From positions 1 through 38,178 of the forward strand of contig QYQK01000101.1 of the NCBI GenBank assembly GCA_007280935.1: DNA of 38,178 bases. The letters are read 5' to 3'. Of the stretch, positions 19,112 to 29,253 are shown one piece after another; within the stretch, counting starts at the first letter, position 1; every line of letters starts with the position of its first letter. Under the pieces are notes generated by a model. The model did not search any database and was not told the origin of the DNA. It was given only the letters and a program-made list of their open reading frames with translations. This DNA is from Opitutales bacterium (GTDB lineage Bacteria; Verrucomicrobiota; Verrucomicrobiia; Opitutales; UBA953). The position numbers were made by a program, and so were the translations under genes.

Positions 19112-20497
19112 ATGTCTTCTTCACGCGATTCCACTCGGCGTAATTTTCTTAAGATGGCTGGCTTGGGGGGCTTGGCCCTTGGGGCTGCCGCCACGCCTGC
19201 GCTGAGTGCCGCTCCGCGGGAGGCTGCGGCGAATGCCGCCCAATCTCAGGCTAAGAACGTAATCTTCATGGTCGCTGACGGGATGAACATCGCCGCGCTC
19301 TCGCTTGCCCACACGTATCTCCAACGAACTGAGAACCGGACGTGTCAATGGATGAAGCTTTACCGTGAGCTACCTGTCGTCCGCGCACTTTGTGAAACCC
19401 AATCAGCCAGCAGCCTGGTGACAGATTCCGCCGCCGCCGCTTCTTGCTGGGGCATCGGTGAGCGTATTACCAATGGGGTGATCAATATCACGCCCGACGG
19501 CCGGAAGCCCGTCACGATGATGCAGAAGATGCGCAAAGCCAAGAAGCGTACCGGGCTGGTCACTACTGCCACGGCGACACATGCCACTCCAGCGGGCTTC
19601 GTGGCGACCATTGCTTCTCGTGCTAATCAGGACGAAATCGCTCCGCAGTACCTTGAGCGCGGCGTCGACGTCGTTCTCGGCGGCGGGACGCAGTATTTCA
19701 GCGATGCGCTGATGGGGGATTATCGTAAGGCAGGTTACGCCATCGCCCTTAATCGCACTGAATTGCTGGCCTATCAGGGAGGCACGCCTTTACTTGGGCT
19801 TTTTGATAAGAGTCATATTCCTTTTGAAATCGATCGGCTGAATGATCCAGCGGTCGCCGCCCATACGCCGACGCTCTCCGAGATGACCGACGCGGCCCTG
19901 CGCTGTCTGCAGGATTCGCCGGACGGTTTCTTCCTGCTGGTGGAAGGGGGTCGCGTCGACCACGCCGCTCATGATAATGACGCGGCGGCGGCGATTCACG
20001 ATCAAATCGCCTTTGACGCGACGATCACGACCGTCCTGCGATTCGTCGAGAAACATCCTGATACTTTGCTGGTAATCACGACCGACCATGGTACTGGCGG
20101 ATTACAGCTGAACGGCATAGGTTCCGAAGATCTCGTGGGTAAGGGGTCCGCTTACAGCGAAAGTACGCCCGCGTTCATGCGTCTGACCAAGTTTACGATG
20201 TCACACGAAATGATGATGCGGCGCCTGAAGGTATTCGGACCCAAAGGCTTGGCCGGGCTGGTGGTGGAAAAGACCGGGCTGGAATTTAAGGCCGCCGACT
20301 TAAGTTCGATTAAGGACGTGAAGTCGCTCTTAAGTGTTCTCCCTAAATATATCGGCATCAGTTGGACGAGTCGTAATCACACCAGTGAAATGGTGGAATT
20401 CTGCGCCTACGGGCCTGGCTCCGGCCTCTTTACGCCCTACTTGCGTAACGATGAAGTGCATGCGATCTTGCTCAAGGCCATGGGGCTTTCGGCTTAA
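19112..20497 (+). CDS. Alkaline phosphatase with Tat-type signal
   Basis: STRRNFLKMAGLGGLALGAAATPALS Tat signal; NVIFMVADGMN, VTDSAAAASCWGIGERITNG, VEGGRVDHAAHDNDA, VITTDHGTGG. Confidence 0.92.
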   Translation: MSSSRDSTRRNFLKMAGLGGLALGAAATPALSAAPREAAANAAQSQAKNVIFMVADGMNIAALSLAHTYLQRTENRTCQWMKLYRELPVVRALCETQSASSLVTDSAAAASCWGIGERITNGVINITPDGRKPVTMMQKMRKAKKRTGLVTTATATHATPAGFVATIASRANQDEIAPQYLERGVDVVLGGGTQYFSDALMGDYRKAGYAIALNRTELLAYQGGTPLLGLFDKSHIPFEIDRLNDPAVAAHTPTLSEMTDAALRCLQDSPDGFFLLVEGGRVDHAAHDNDAAAAIHDQIAFDATITTVLRFVEKHPDTLLVITTDHGTGGLQLNGIGSEDLVGKGSAYSESTPAFMRLTKFTMSHEMMMRRLKVFGPKGLAGLVVEKTGLEFKAADLSSIKDVKSLLSVLPKYIGISWTSRNHTSEMVEFCAYGPGSGLFTPYLRNDEVHAILLKAMGLSA

Positions 20498-20516
20498 GAC
20501 TGGGTATCCGTCCCAT

Positions 20517-20548
20517 AAAAAAGGGCGTCCGATTGGACGCCCTTTTTG
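20517..20548. terminator. Bidirectional Rho-independent terminator
   Basis: aaaaaaGGGCGTCC-gatt-GGACGCCCttttt between convergent genes. Confidence 0.9.
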
Positions 20549-20565
20549 TAAACGTAGGATAGTTC

Positions 20566-21150
20566 TTAAGACTTTTTATACTTAACTCCGCAGCCATACG
20601 GCTTGCTCTCCGTCTTAACTGGGCTCTTTCCATCCTTCAGCGCCTTGACGGCTGCCAGGACATAATTGTTCGCTTTGTCTATATTAGCGGAGTTGGTAGA
20701 GGCACGACCGTTGTTATCGTCTGCATCGCTGTCGATCGCACCCTTGTAGGCAAGGACGCCCTTGGTATCTATAACAAAGCAGTGAGGAGTTACTTTGGCG
20801 TCATAGGCACGTCCGATGCTCTGGGTCTCATCTTGGATGACGGTGCCAGGGTAGTAGGTCGCGTTCTCGAGATTGTGGCCGCCCGTGTTAATGACCAGCC
20901 AGACGATACCTTTACCGATGGCATCTTTTTGGAATTCCTGCATCTTGCCGGTATCGTAGAATTTCTTCACGAATGGGCAGCCTGGGTTATACCATTCAAG
21001 TACGACGATTTTTCCGCTGTAATCCGAGAGGCTGACGGTTTTTCCGTCGAGGGTCTTGGCGGTGAAGGCAGGAGCAGGCTGGCCGATTTCAGCCGCGGCA
21101 AAAGCGGCGACAACGGCGAACCAAGCGAGGAGGGTGGAGGCAATACGCAT
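20566..21150 (-). CDS. Thioredoxin-fold/AhpC-TSA (redoxin) domain protein, secreted
   Basis: MRIASTLLAWFAVVAAFAAAEIGQPAPAFTAKTLDGKTVSLSDYSGKIVVLEWYNPGCPFVKKF; signal peptide start at 21150. Confidence 0.87.
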   Translation of the reverse strand: MRIASTLLAWFAVVAAFAAAEIGQPAPAFTAKTLDGKTVSLSDYSGKIVVLEWYNPGCPFVKKFYDTGKMQEFQKDAIGKGIVWLVINTGGHNLENATYYPGTVIQDETQSIGRAYDAKVTPHCFVIDTKGVLAYKGAIDSDADDNNGRASTNSANIDKANNYVLAAVKALKDGKSPVKTESKPYGCGVKYKKS

Positions 21151-21316
21151 GTGGGTGAGGTTTAGGGTAGGGGTGAAGTTATAGGGTTGGTTTACGTACA
21201 TTCAACACCGACAGTTGGTTGGAGTTACTTTGGGGCAGGTTTTCGGTCGTTTTTAACCCTGTTTTGACTCATGGGTTGCCAAAATGCATTTAAAGGGGGA
21301 ATTAACTGACCTGATT

Positions 21317-22123
21317 ATGGCCGATGCTCGCTCTATCGCTCTGGTTTGCGCCACGGAGATTTCTCTCTGGGAGGAGCTCGGCGTACGCGCGATGGCCGTG
21401 GCGGAGGCTGAACCCACCTTGGCTCCTTTGCTTAAGCGTTATGTATTAGAGCCGAAGAACTTCGGTGAAGGGATCGTCCGTCGTTTAGCGGAGAGACTGT
21501 CGCCCTCCGGTCACGATGTGTCGTTGATCGTCCAAGTGTTATCGGAAGCCGTGGCCGCCGACCCCGAAGTACTGGCTCAGATGCGTGCCGACATTCGGGC
21601 GACTTTGGAGCGCGATCCGGCGACCGAACATGCGCTCATTCCTTTTCTCTGGTATAAGGGTTTTCATGCTATCTCTGCCCATCGCTTAGCCCATGTGCTC
21701 TGGAAGGCCGGTCGACGGGACCTGGCGATGTATCTGCAATCTTTATCCTCGGAGAATCTCGCCGTCGATATCCACCCCGCCGCGCGCTTTGGCGTAGGTA
21801 TCTTACTCGACCACGCCACGGGCTTCGTCGCCGGCGAGACCACCGTGGTCGATGACAATGTTTCTTTCCTGCATGAGGTCACCTTAGGCGGAACGGGTAA
21901 AGCCCGCGGCGATCGTCACCCTAAGATTCGCTCCGGCGTCTTGGTGGGTGCCGGTGCTAAGATCCTCGGTAATATCACCATTGGCGCAGGCGCCAAGGTC
22001 GGCGCTGGTTCCGTGGTGCTGAAGGATGTCGCGGCGCATACGAGCGTCGCTGGCGTGCCAGCGGTGATGATCGGCCGGACTAATGTCGATGCGCCCGCGC
22101 TCGATATGGATCATTCACTCTAA
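21317..22123 (+). CDS. cysE: Serine O-acetyltransferase
   Basis: LSSENLAVDIHPAARFGVGILLDHATGFVAGETTVVDDNVSFLHEVTLGGTGKARGDRHPKI left-handed beta-helix. Start at 21284 is also possible. Confidence 0.92.
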   Translation: MADARSIALVCATEISLWEELGVRAMAVAEAEPTLAPLLKRYVLEPKNFGEGIVRRLAERLSPSGHDVSLIVQVLSEAVAADPEVLAQMRADIRATLERDPATEHALIPFLWYKGFHAISAHRLAHVLWKAGRRDLAMYLQSLSSENLAVDIHPAARFGVGILLDHATGFVAGETTVVDDNVSFLHEVTLGGTGKARGDRHPKIRSGVLVGAGAKILGNITIGAGAKVGAGSVVLKDVAAHTSVAGVPAVMIGRTNVDAPALDMDHSL

Positions 22124-22126
22124 GTC

Positions 22127-23845
22127 ATGCCCCATTCTTTTAAGTCGCAAGAACGTCCGGGCGACGCTCGCGTCTTAGATTGCCTTTATCGCGTCGGGGC
22201 TTTCGTCAATGCGACCGAAGATCCGCGGGAGGCGCTCGATTTCATCTTAGCCGAAATCGTTCAGACCTTGGGGGCTTCCAGCGCTTCCATCGCGCTGGTG
22301 GAACCGGCCACCGGCTCATTGCGTATCGAGGTCAGTAATGGTCTCGATGCCGAGTCCGCCAAGCAGATTATCCATCAGGGGCAGGGCATCACGGGATGGG
22401 TCGCTCTTTATGCGAAGCCGCAACGCATCCCTGATGTCTCCAAGGATCAGCGTTACGTCGAACTCCGCCAAGGCATCCGCTCCGAACTCGCCGTCCCGAT
22501 GGAACTCATGGGGAATGTGATCGGGGTCGTGAATTGCGATTCTGACCGGTTGGATGCTTTCACGGAGCAAGATGTCGCGTTCTTATCTTTATTAACCAAC
22601 GAGGCCTCTAAGGCCGTCGGTCGCATCTGGCTGCTCCGGCAGTTGCGCTCGAAAGCCGCGCAGCTCGAGGCCCTGGTGGGTGCCGCGCAAGGTCTGGCTC
22701 GCGAACGTGACGAGCCGGGTATCTCCTTGGATCTGGCCCGGCACACCCGTGCGCTCCTGGGTGCCCGGGCCTGTGCGTACTTTAAATTAGAAGGCCGGGA
22801 CCTGATCCTGACCAGTCTCGATGGCGACTGTGCGGGTAGCGTCTTCAACCTGAAGCTGTCGGTGGACGTGACTTCGCTAGGTACGGTCGCCACGCGTCGC
22901 CGTACCTTGGTGGTACCGATCGCGGGCAAGACGGAAGAAAACCTTTTTTCCAAGCTGATCGACCCGGTCGCAAGTTCTTCGCTTCTGGCGGTGCCCGTCC
23001 GCTACGAGGATGACACCTTCGGCGTCCTGGTCTGCGTGGCGATGGGCGCTTACCGCTTTTCGGATGACGACAAACATCTCGTCACGGCCTTGTCTTCTTT
23101 CGGCGCGTCTTCGATTCAGAATGCCCGGCTTTACGCTAAGGTTTTTGCTGTGGAAGAAGGATTACGTCGCAGCGAACGTTTAACTGCCCTCGGCATGCTT
23201 TCGGCTGAAGTCGCCCATGAGATCCGTAATCCTCTTACGGTGATGAAACTTCTCTCGGATACGCTCGCGCAAGGCATGGATGCGAAGGATCCGCGACTTG
23301 AAGACCTCGGCGTGATGCGCGAGAAAATCTCCCATATGGAAGGCGTCGTCTCCCGTGTCTTGGGTATGAGCAAGGCGCAATCAGGTGCCTTTAAGTTGAT
23401 CAATCTTCGTGAGTCGGCGGATAAGGCGATGGTGCTCCTGCGACTTAAATTGCAACAGCTCGGCGTGAAGTTTGCCGTCGAAAGCGAACCGATGATCCCG
23501 TTGGTCGAAGGCAATCCCGGTCAGATCCAACAAGTCTTTCTCAATCTAATGTTGAATGCCGTGCAGGCGATGCCCGCCGGAGGAAACTTGGTCGTCAAGG
23601 TCGGCGTCGAGCCTGGACCGCAAGGGGAGGTCGTAGTCATTCGCATCGCTGATACGGGTACGGGTATCGCCCCGGAGATTTTACCGAAGATTTTCGAATC
23701 TTTCTTCACGTCGCGCGAAGACGGCACCGGTCTGGGTCTCGCGATCGTCAAACGGATCATGCGCGATCACCGCGGGGATATCATTGTCGAGTCGACGGGC
23801 TCGGCCGGTACGGTGTTCAAGCTTTGGATGCCCGCCGTGAAGTAA
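22127..23845 (+). CDS. GAF-domain sensor histidine kinase
   Basis: GAF-like N-terminal region (GQGITGWVALYAKPQRIPDVSKD), H-box LSAEVAHEIRNPLTVMK, N-box QVFLNLMLNAVQAMP, G-boxes IADTGTGIAP and DGTGLGLAIVKRI. Confidence 0.93.
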   Translation: MPHSFKSQERPGDARVLDCLYRVGAFVNATEDPREALDFILAEIVQTLGASSASIALVEPATGSLRIEVSNGLDAESAKQIIHQGQGITGWVALYAKPQRIPDVSKDQRYVELRQGIRSELAVPMELMGNVIGVVNCDSDRLDAFTEQDVAFLSLLTNEASKAVGRIWLLRQLRSKAAQLEALVGAAQGLARERDEPGISLDLARHTRALLGARACAYFKLEGRDLILTSLDGDCAGSVFNLKLSVDVTSLGTVATRRRTLVVPIAGKTEENLFSKLIDPVASSSLLAVPVRYEDDTFGVLVCVAMGAYRFSDDDKHLVTALSSFGASSIQNARLYAKVFAVEEGLRRSERLTALGMLSAEVAHEIRNPLTVMKLLSDTLAQGMDAKDPRLEDLGVMREKISHMEGVVSRVLGMSKAQSGAFKLINLRESADKAMVLLRLKLQQLGVKFAVESEPMIPLVEGNPGQIQQVFLNLMLNAVQAMPAGGNLVVKVGVEPGPQGEVVVIRIADTGTGIAPEILPKIFESFFTSREDGTGLGLAIVKRIMRDHRGDIIVESTGSAGTVFKLWMPAVK

Positions 23846-24476
23846 GCCATTTCTGGAAGATCTTCCATAATACGGGTAGGAAAGAAACGGCGATGACTGT
23901 GCCGGTCACGACTCCGAGATTTTTGGCTAATTTCGTCCCACCGATCATATGGCCAAGGCCGACCAAAGTGACGATCCAAAGAATCGCGCCGAAGATGTTC
24001 CAGTAAAGGAAGCGGGCGGCGGGCATGCGTCCCATTCCGGCGACGAAGGGCACGAAGGTCCGGACAATCGGGATGAAGCGTGCCATGACCAATGATGCCG
24101 CGCCTTTCTCGGCATAATAGTCGCGCGCGATCTCAAGGTAGCGCTTCTTGTATAGCCAACCATCCGACCATTTTTCGACTCGCTTACCGAATTTCAGCCC
24201 AAGCCAGCGCCCGAGCTGATTACCAATGATCGCGGCTGCTATCAGCCAAAAACAGAGAGACCACGGATTTAACAGGGCAGGACGCTCGCCGTTCGCAGTC
24301 GTGAGTACGCCGGCCACAACAATCATGGAGTCGCCAGGAAGGAAGAACCCAAAGAGTAATCCAGTTTCGGCGAAGATGATCACGGTCATGACGGCAATGC
24401 CGCCTAGTTTAATCATCGCCTCAACGTCCGACATCGAACGTAGGGCTACCATGAGATCTGCGAACCAAGTTTCCAT
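23817..24476 (-). CDS. DedA family membrane protein
   Basis: ETGLLFGFFLPGDSMIVVAGVL, GNQLGRWLGLKFGKR, MARFIPIVRTFVPFVAGMGRM. Start at METWFADLMV. Confidence 0.9.
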   Translation of the reverse strand: METWFADLMVALRSMSDVEAMIKLGGIAVMTVIIFAETGLLFGFFLPGDSMIVVAGVLTTANGERPALLNPWSLCFWLIAAAIIGNQLGRWLGLKFGKRVEKWSDGWLYKKRYLEIARDYYAEKGAASLVMARFIPIVRTFVPFVAGMGRMPAARFLYWNIFGAILWIVTLVGLGHMIGGTKLAKNLGVVTGTVIAVSFLPVLWKIFQKWLTSRRASKA

Positions 24477-24555
24477 GGGGCATATGAGTACCGGGGGACG
24501 AGAATGGCAATCACCTTGAAAGTGGTCTAAATTGTCTGCAGGGTAGGGACGTCGC

Positions 24556-27237
24556 ATGTCGCCTGAATCCGAATCTGCCGCCATCAACCTCCGCCGTTCC
24601 GCCTTACAGCACGGTTTGGCGGGCGAGGCCTCTTTGGCTGATGAATTCCTGTCTCGCGCCAAAGCCTTCTTGGCGGAGTCTCGCGAAATTCAATTGGCCG
24701 CCCATCGGGCAGGCGCACCCGGCGGCGAAGTCGCTCGATTACGCTCAGATGCGATTGATATCATTTTCGACGCACTTTTCCTAAGGGCCGGTCCGTTGGT
24801 GTCGCAGATTTCCCTGGTGGCTACCGGTGGCTATGGGCGAGCGGAGCTTTGTCCCTTAAGCGATATCGACCTTTTAGTTTTGGTGCCCGCCCATTCGGCC
24901 GAAATTAAAGCCTTGGTCGAAGTGATCTTATACCCGTTATGGGATTTGGGGCTTAAGGTTGGTCAATCCGTCCGGACGGTGACGGAGGCGACAAGTTTTG
25001 CTCTCGACGATCTGCATATGCGGGTCGCGCTTCTGGAAACACGTCTGCTTTGCGGGAACCCTAAGTTGTTCGATGATTTGGAAGCCAAGTTATCGTTGAT
25101 GCTGAGCGGACAGGCTTGGCAGCCTTTCGCGAAGTTGATTGTCGAATCCCAACGTCGTCGTCGGGAAAAGACGGGCGGGAGCGCTTATCTTCAGGAGCCA
25201 GATTTAAAAGTAGGCGTCGGCGCGCTTCGTGACGTCCAAGGCTGCGTTTGGTTGGCCCGCATCGCTCGTGGCGTCTCGGGGCCAGCCGGCCTCGCCTCCA
25301 CGGGCTTTTTGCCCGCTGGTGATTTTCAGAAATTTCTCGAAGCTCGGGCCTACCTGTTGCGCTTACGATGTGAACTGCACTTCCAGGTCACACGACCCAC
25401 CGAACACTTGTCTCTTGAGCGTCAAGATACGGTTTCCGCCGCTTTGGGGTATCAAGGAAGCCTGACGGAGCGCATCGGGTCCATGATGCGCGAATACTTC
25501 GATGCCGCGGACCATGTCCGTCGCTGCGTTGAAATTATTGAAGGTACGGTGATGGGTGAGCCCGAACCGGAGGGCTGGGGCGAGCCTTTGACTATGGATG
25601 GTTTTACGATCGTTCCAGGCGGAACGGCGTCGGCGCAGCATCGGCTTATTTTTGAAGAAGATCCTGGCCGATTAGTAAGATTGTTCCGCCTTTGCCAAAT
25701 CCACGAAGCCCGGCCAGGAAGAACTTTATCTCTTTTGGTTCGTGAGCGCGCCCATCTGCTTACCCCGCAGATCGCTCTTTCCGAGGCCGCTGCTAGTTCG
25801 TTGCGTGCCATGCTCACTGATGGCGGGCATGTCCATAGCGCTATCAATGCCTTGCGGGAACATGATCTGTTATACCGCATCGTTCCCGAATTCGCCGGCC
25901 TGCACTGCTTGGTTCAATTCGAATTCTATCATCGCTGGACCGCCGACGTTCATACGTTGCGCTGCCTGTGGGAACTCGATGAGATTTATGCTGGCAAGTC
26001 TCCCATCGATCAGAAATACCGCGAGGTCGTCTTGGGTTCGGAATCTCCTTCACTGCTTTATGCAATTCTTTTCCTGCATGACATCGCAAAGTCGGGCGGT
26101 ATCGAAGGCCATGCGGAAAGAGGTGTGCCCATCGCTGATGTCATCTTGGAGCGTTTGGGCTTTGATACCCGGGAGCGTCTTATCGCCTGCGGCGTCATCC
26201 GGCACCACTTGGTGATGGGTCTCTACTGGCAACGTCATGATGTCGATGACCCTGTTAATATTGAGCGTTTCGCCCGTTTAATGGGCGATGAACAAGTTTT
26301 ACGAAGCCTCCATGTGCATACACGTTGTGATGCCCGAGCGACCTCGCCGGATCTGTGGACAGATTTCAAAGACGGCCAACATTGGACTCTCTATCGCCGC
26401 ACCTTAGCGAAGTTGGCGGGCGAAGATGAACTCAGCGCCACTGCCATTACCGCCGAACTCCGTGCGGCGACCGCTAAAATTATAGGCAATCGTTTGCCCG
26501 GCGATGAAATCGAAGCGCATTTCACCGAGATGCCCAAGGGTTATTTCCTGCATGCCTCGCCGGAGGATGCTGCCCACCATTTATTGATGATTCACCAGCT
26601 CATCGCTTCGGTGTCCGAGGCGGATGGCGAAATCTCGCTTCGTCCGATTGTCGAATGGTTCGATGATGTGGGATCTTCCCAGCCTTCGGTGACCGTCGTG
26701 ACTTGGGATCGCGCTGGTCTCTTCAGTCGCATGGCCGGCGCTTTCGCCGTGGCGGGTATTAATATTATTTCTTGTCGGGCGTTCTCCCGGACGGATGACG
26801 TGGCCATCGACTTCTTCAAGGTCGTCTTGCCTCCCGGCAAGGAGTTAGCAGCGCAACAACGTTTTACCGAAGCTCTGGCTAAATCCTTGGTCGAGGGGTC
26901 CGATTTGCTAGACGAGGTGGCCAAGGAAGAAGCGCACGTGCTGCTGACTGCGCCGCGTCGGAAGACTTACGTGCCTTTGGCGGCCAAGGTGGAGGCCTAT
27001 TTCGAGGAAGATCTCGACCGCACCGTGATTGAGTTACAGTGCAATGACCGCTTGGGCTTGCTCTTCCGGGTCGGGCGAACAATTCGCGAGGCCGGTTACG
27101 CGATTACTTTCGCCAATGTCGCGACCGAACAGGGGTTTGCCATCGATACTTTCTACCTTACCCCGGAGCGTGGCCTGGCTACCGTCCCGCATACGGTCGA
27201 GGCTTTGGCTGGGGCGTTGCGGGAAGTGGTGTCATGA
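24556..27237 (+). CDS. glnD: [Protein-PII] uridylyltransferase / uridylyl-removing enzyme
   Basis: Nucleotidyltransferase GGYGRAELCPLSDIDLLVL, HD region LFLHDIAKSGG, two C-terminal ACT-like domains. Confidence 0.93.
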   Translation: MSPESESAAINLRRSALQHGLAGEASLADEFLSRAKAFLAESREIQLAAHRAGAPGGEVARLRSDAIDIIFDALFLRAGPLVSQISLVATGGYGRAELCPLSDIDLLVLVPAHSAEIKALVEVILYPLWDLGLKVGQSVRTVTEATSFALDDLHMRVALLETRLLCGNPKLFDDLEAKLSLMLSGQAWQPFAKLIVESQRRRREKTGGSAYLQEPDLKVGVGALRDVQGCVWLARIARGVSGPAGLASTGFLPAGDFQKFLEARAYLLRLRCELHFQVTRPTEHLSLERQDTVSAALGYQGSLTERIGSMMREYFDAADHVRRCVEIIEGTVMGEPEPEGWGEPLTMDGFTIVPGGTASAQHRLIFEEDPGRLVRLFRLCQIHEARPGRTLSLLVRERAHLLTPQIALSEAAASSLRAMLTDGGHVHSAINALREHDLLYRIVPEFAGLHCLVQFEFYHRWTADVHTLRCLWELDEIYAGKSPIDQKYREVVLGSESPSLLYAILFLHDIAKSGGIEGHAERGVPIADVILERLGFDTRERLIACGVIRHHLVMGLYWQRHDVDDPVNIERFARLMGDEQVLRSLHVHTRCDARATSPDLWTDFKDGQHWTLYRRTLAKLAGEDELSATAITAELRAATAKIIGNRLPGDEIEAHFTEMPKGYFLHASPEDAAHHLLMIHQLIASVSEADGEISLRPIVEWFDDVGSSQPSVTVVTWDRAGLFSRMAGAFAVAGINIISCRAFSRTDDVAIDFFKVVLPPGKELAAQQRFTEALAKSLVEGSDLLDEVAKEEAHVLLTAPRRKTYVPLAAKVEAYFEEDLDRTVIELQCNDRLGLLFRVGRTIREAGYAITFANVATEQGFAIDTFYLTPERGLATVPHTVEALAGALREVVS

Positions 27238-27283
27238 CGTGTTCTGTCCCTTGCATCTCCAGGGAAAGTGGCTTAACTTTGTT

Positions 27284-27889
27284 ATGTTTCCCATGCGTAC
27301 CCTGCCTACCCCCCTTAAGGCTCTTGCCCTCCTGGGCCTATTAATCGCTCCACTCTTCGCCGCTGACTCCAAACCTATGACGAACCCTCCTAAACTTGAA
27401 AAGGCCATGTTCGGCGCCGGTTGCTTCTGGGGGGTCGAATATCAATATGCGAAGATTCCGGGCGTACTTGAGGCCTTCAGTGGTTACGCGGGCGGTAATA
27501 TCGAAAACCCGACCTACGAAGATGTCTGTAGCCATACCTCGGGACATGCTGAGGTGATTCAAGTCACGTTTGACCCCGCTAAGATCAGCTACCGCAAGTT
27601 GGTCGAATATTTCTTCATCATGCATGACCCCACTCAGGTCAATCGCCAGGGGCCAGATGTCGGGGACCAATACCGTTCCGTGATTTTCACCTATTCGCCG
27701 GAGCAGAAGAAGGTCGCCGACGAAATCAAAGCCCGCCTCACGACGGCCAAGACTTTTGCCAAGCCTATTGCGACCAAGATTGAAGAGGCTCCTACTTTCT
27801 GGAAAGCCGAGGCCTACCATCAGAAGCATTACGCGTTGCGAGGTACTCGGCCTTATTGCCATCTCGTGTCTTTCGCCGAGGAGAAGTAA
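27284..27889 (+). CDS. msrA: Peptide-methionine (S)-S-oxide reductase, exported
   Basis: Signal peptide followed by FGAGCFWGVEYQYAKIPGVLEAFSGYAGG, MHDPTQVNRQGPDVGDQYRS. Start at 27293 is also possible. Confidence 0.95.
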   Translation: MFPMRTLPTPLKALALLGLLIAPLFAADSKPMTNPPKLEKAMFGAGCFWGVEYQYAKIPGVLEAFSGYAGGNIENPTYEDVCSHTSGHAEVIQVTFDPAKISYRKLVEYFFIMHDPTQVNRQGPDVGDQYRSVIFTYSPEQKKVADEIKARLTTAKTFAKPIATKIEEAPTFWKAEAYHQKHYALRGTRPYCHLVSFAEEK

Positions 27890-27894
27890 ATTTC

Positions 27895-29253
27895 GTGGCC
27901 GAACGGCGATCAGGATCCAAGGGGGCGCTTCCTGGTTTTGAGCCGGTGGCAGACGAAGCTTTGCCTTCGCGTCGAAGACCGTTGGCTGCCCGCATGCGTC
28001 CGACCTGCCTCGCCGAAGTCGTAGGGCACAAGGGCTTGCTCGGTAGCGAGGCTTTACTGCCTCGCCTGATTAAAGCCGACAATTTTGGTTCGCTGATATT
28101 TTACGGTCCACCCGGCTGTGGTAAGACCACGCTGGCGGAAGTCATCGCCGCCGAGACGCAATCCCAGGTGGTCAGGGTGAACGCGGTTCTTTCCGGGGCC
28201 GCAGAATTGCGCGAGGTTCTTTCGGAGGCCCGCCGACATCCTGAACGCAAGACCGTCTTGGTGGTCGACGAGATTCATCGCTTCAACAAAGCCCAACAGG
28301 ACCTTCTCTTGCCCGATGTCGAATCCGGGGTGGTTCGCCTCATCGGCTGCACTACCCATAATCCGGGGCTTTATGTCGTCCCCGCGTTGTTGAGTCGCAG
28401 TCACCTTTTTCGCCTCGACCCGCTGACGGTGCCTGAAATTGCGGCCTTCCTTGGGCGTGCTTTGACGGAGAAGGAAAACGGCTTAGGCGCTTTGGGTATC
28501 AAGGCCTCCGATAAGGTACTCCAGTTAGTCGCTGAAATGGCTTCGGGCGACCTTCGGCGGGCGCTTAACTGTTTGGAGACGCTGGTGTTATCCGCCCCGG
28601 CCTTGGGGACGGTGACGGATGAAGCGGTCGCTTCGTTCGCCCGGGAGCGTCGCATCCGTTATGACGACGGGGGCGATGATCATTACGATACGGCCTCGGC
28701 TTTCATAAAATCTCTCCGCGGGGGGGATCCCGATGCAGCCTTATATTGGATGGCGTTGATGCTCGAGGGCGGCGAAGAGCCACGTTTTATCGCCCGACGT
28801 CTCGTGATTTGCGCGTCGGAAGATATCGGTCTGGCGGATTCCCGTGCTTTGGGCGTGGCCGTAGCCGCTTTCCAGGCTTGCGAGATGGTGGGTGCTCCCG
28901 AATGCGAATACGCTTTGGCGCATGCGGCACTCTTTTTAGCCCTTTCCCCTAAGAGCAATAGTGCGACGACCGGCATCGCCGCCGCCAAAGAGGCCGTTCG
29001 TACCCAACCTCGCCAGGAGGTCCCTTTGCATCTGAAGGATTCTCACACGCAAGTCGCCCAGCGCCTAGGGCAGGGTGGCACGTATCGTTATAGTCACGAA
29101 TATACTGAGGGCATCAGCGGGCAGGATTATCTTTCTAAGCCGTTGGCTCTTTATCAGCCCGGCGAAGCCGGAGCCGAAGCCCAGATCGCCGAACGTCTGG
29201 TCCGTTGGAGGGCCCTCAAGGCTTCCATCCGCCAGAGGGAAGGGCAGTCGTGA
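27895..29253 (+). CDS. rarA: Replication-associated recombination protein A (MgsA/RarA AAA+ ATPase)
   Basis: [49 protein letters not shown] start at 27895. Confidence 0.93.
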   Translation: MAERRSGSKGALPGFEPVADEALPSRRRPLAARMRPTCLAEVVGHKGLLGSEALLPRLIKADNFGSLIFYGPPGCGKTTLAEVIAAETQSQVVRVNAVLSGAAELREVLSEARRHPERKTVLVVDEIHRFNKAQQDLLLPDVESGVVRLIGCTTHNPGLYVVPALLSRSHLFRLDPLTVPEIAAFLGRALTEKENGLGALGIKASDKVLQLVAEMASGDLRRALNCLETLVLSAPALGTVTDEAVASFARERRIRYDDGGDDHYDTASAFIKSLRGGDPDAALYWMALMLEGGEEPRFIARRLVICASEDIGLADSRALGVAVAAFQACEMVGAPECEYALAHAALFLALSPKSNSATTGIAAAKEAVRTQPRQEVPLHLKDSHTQVAQRLGQGGTYRYSHEYTEGISGQDYLSKPLALYQPGEAGAEAQIAERLVRWRALKASIRQREGQS

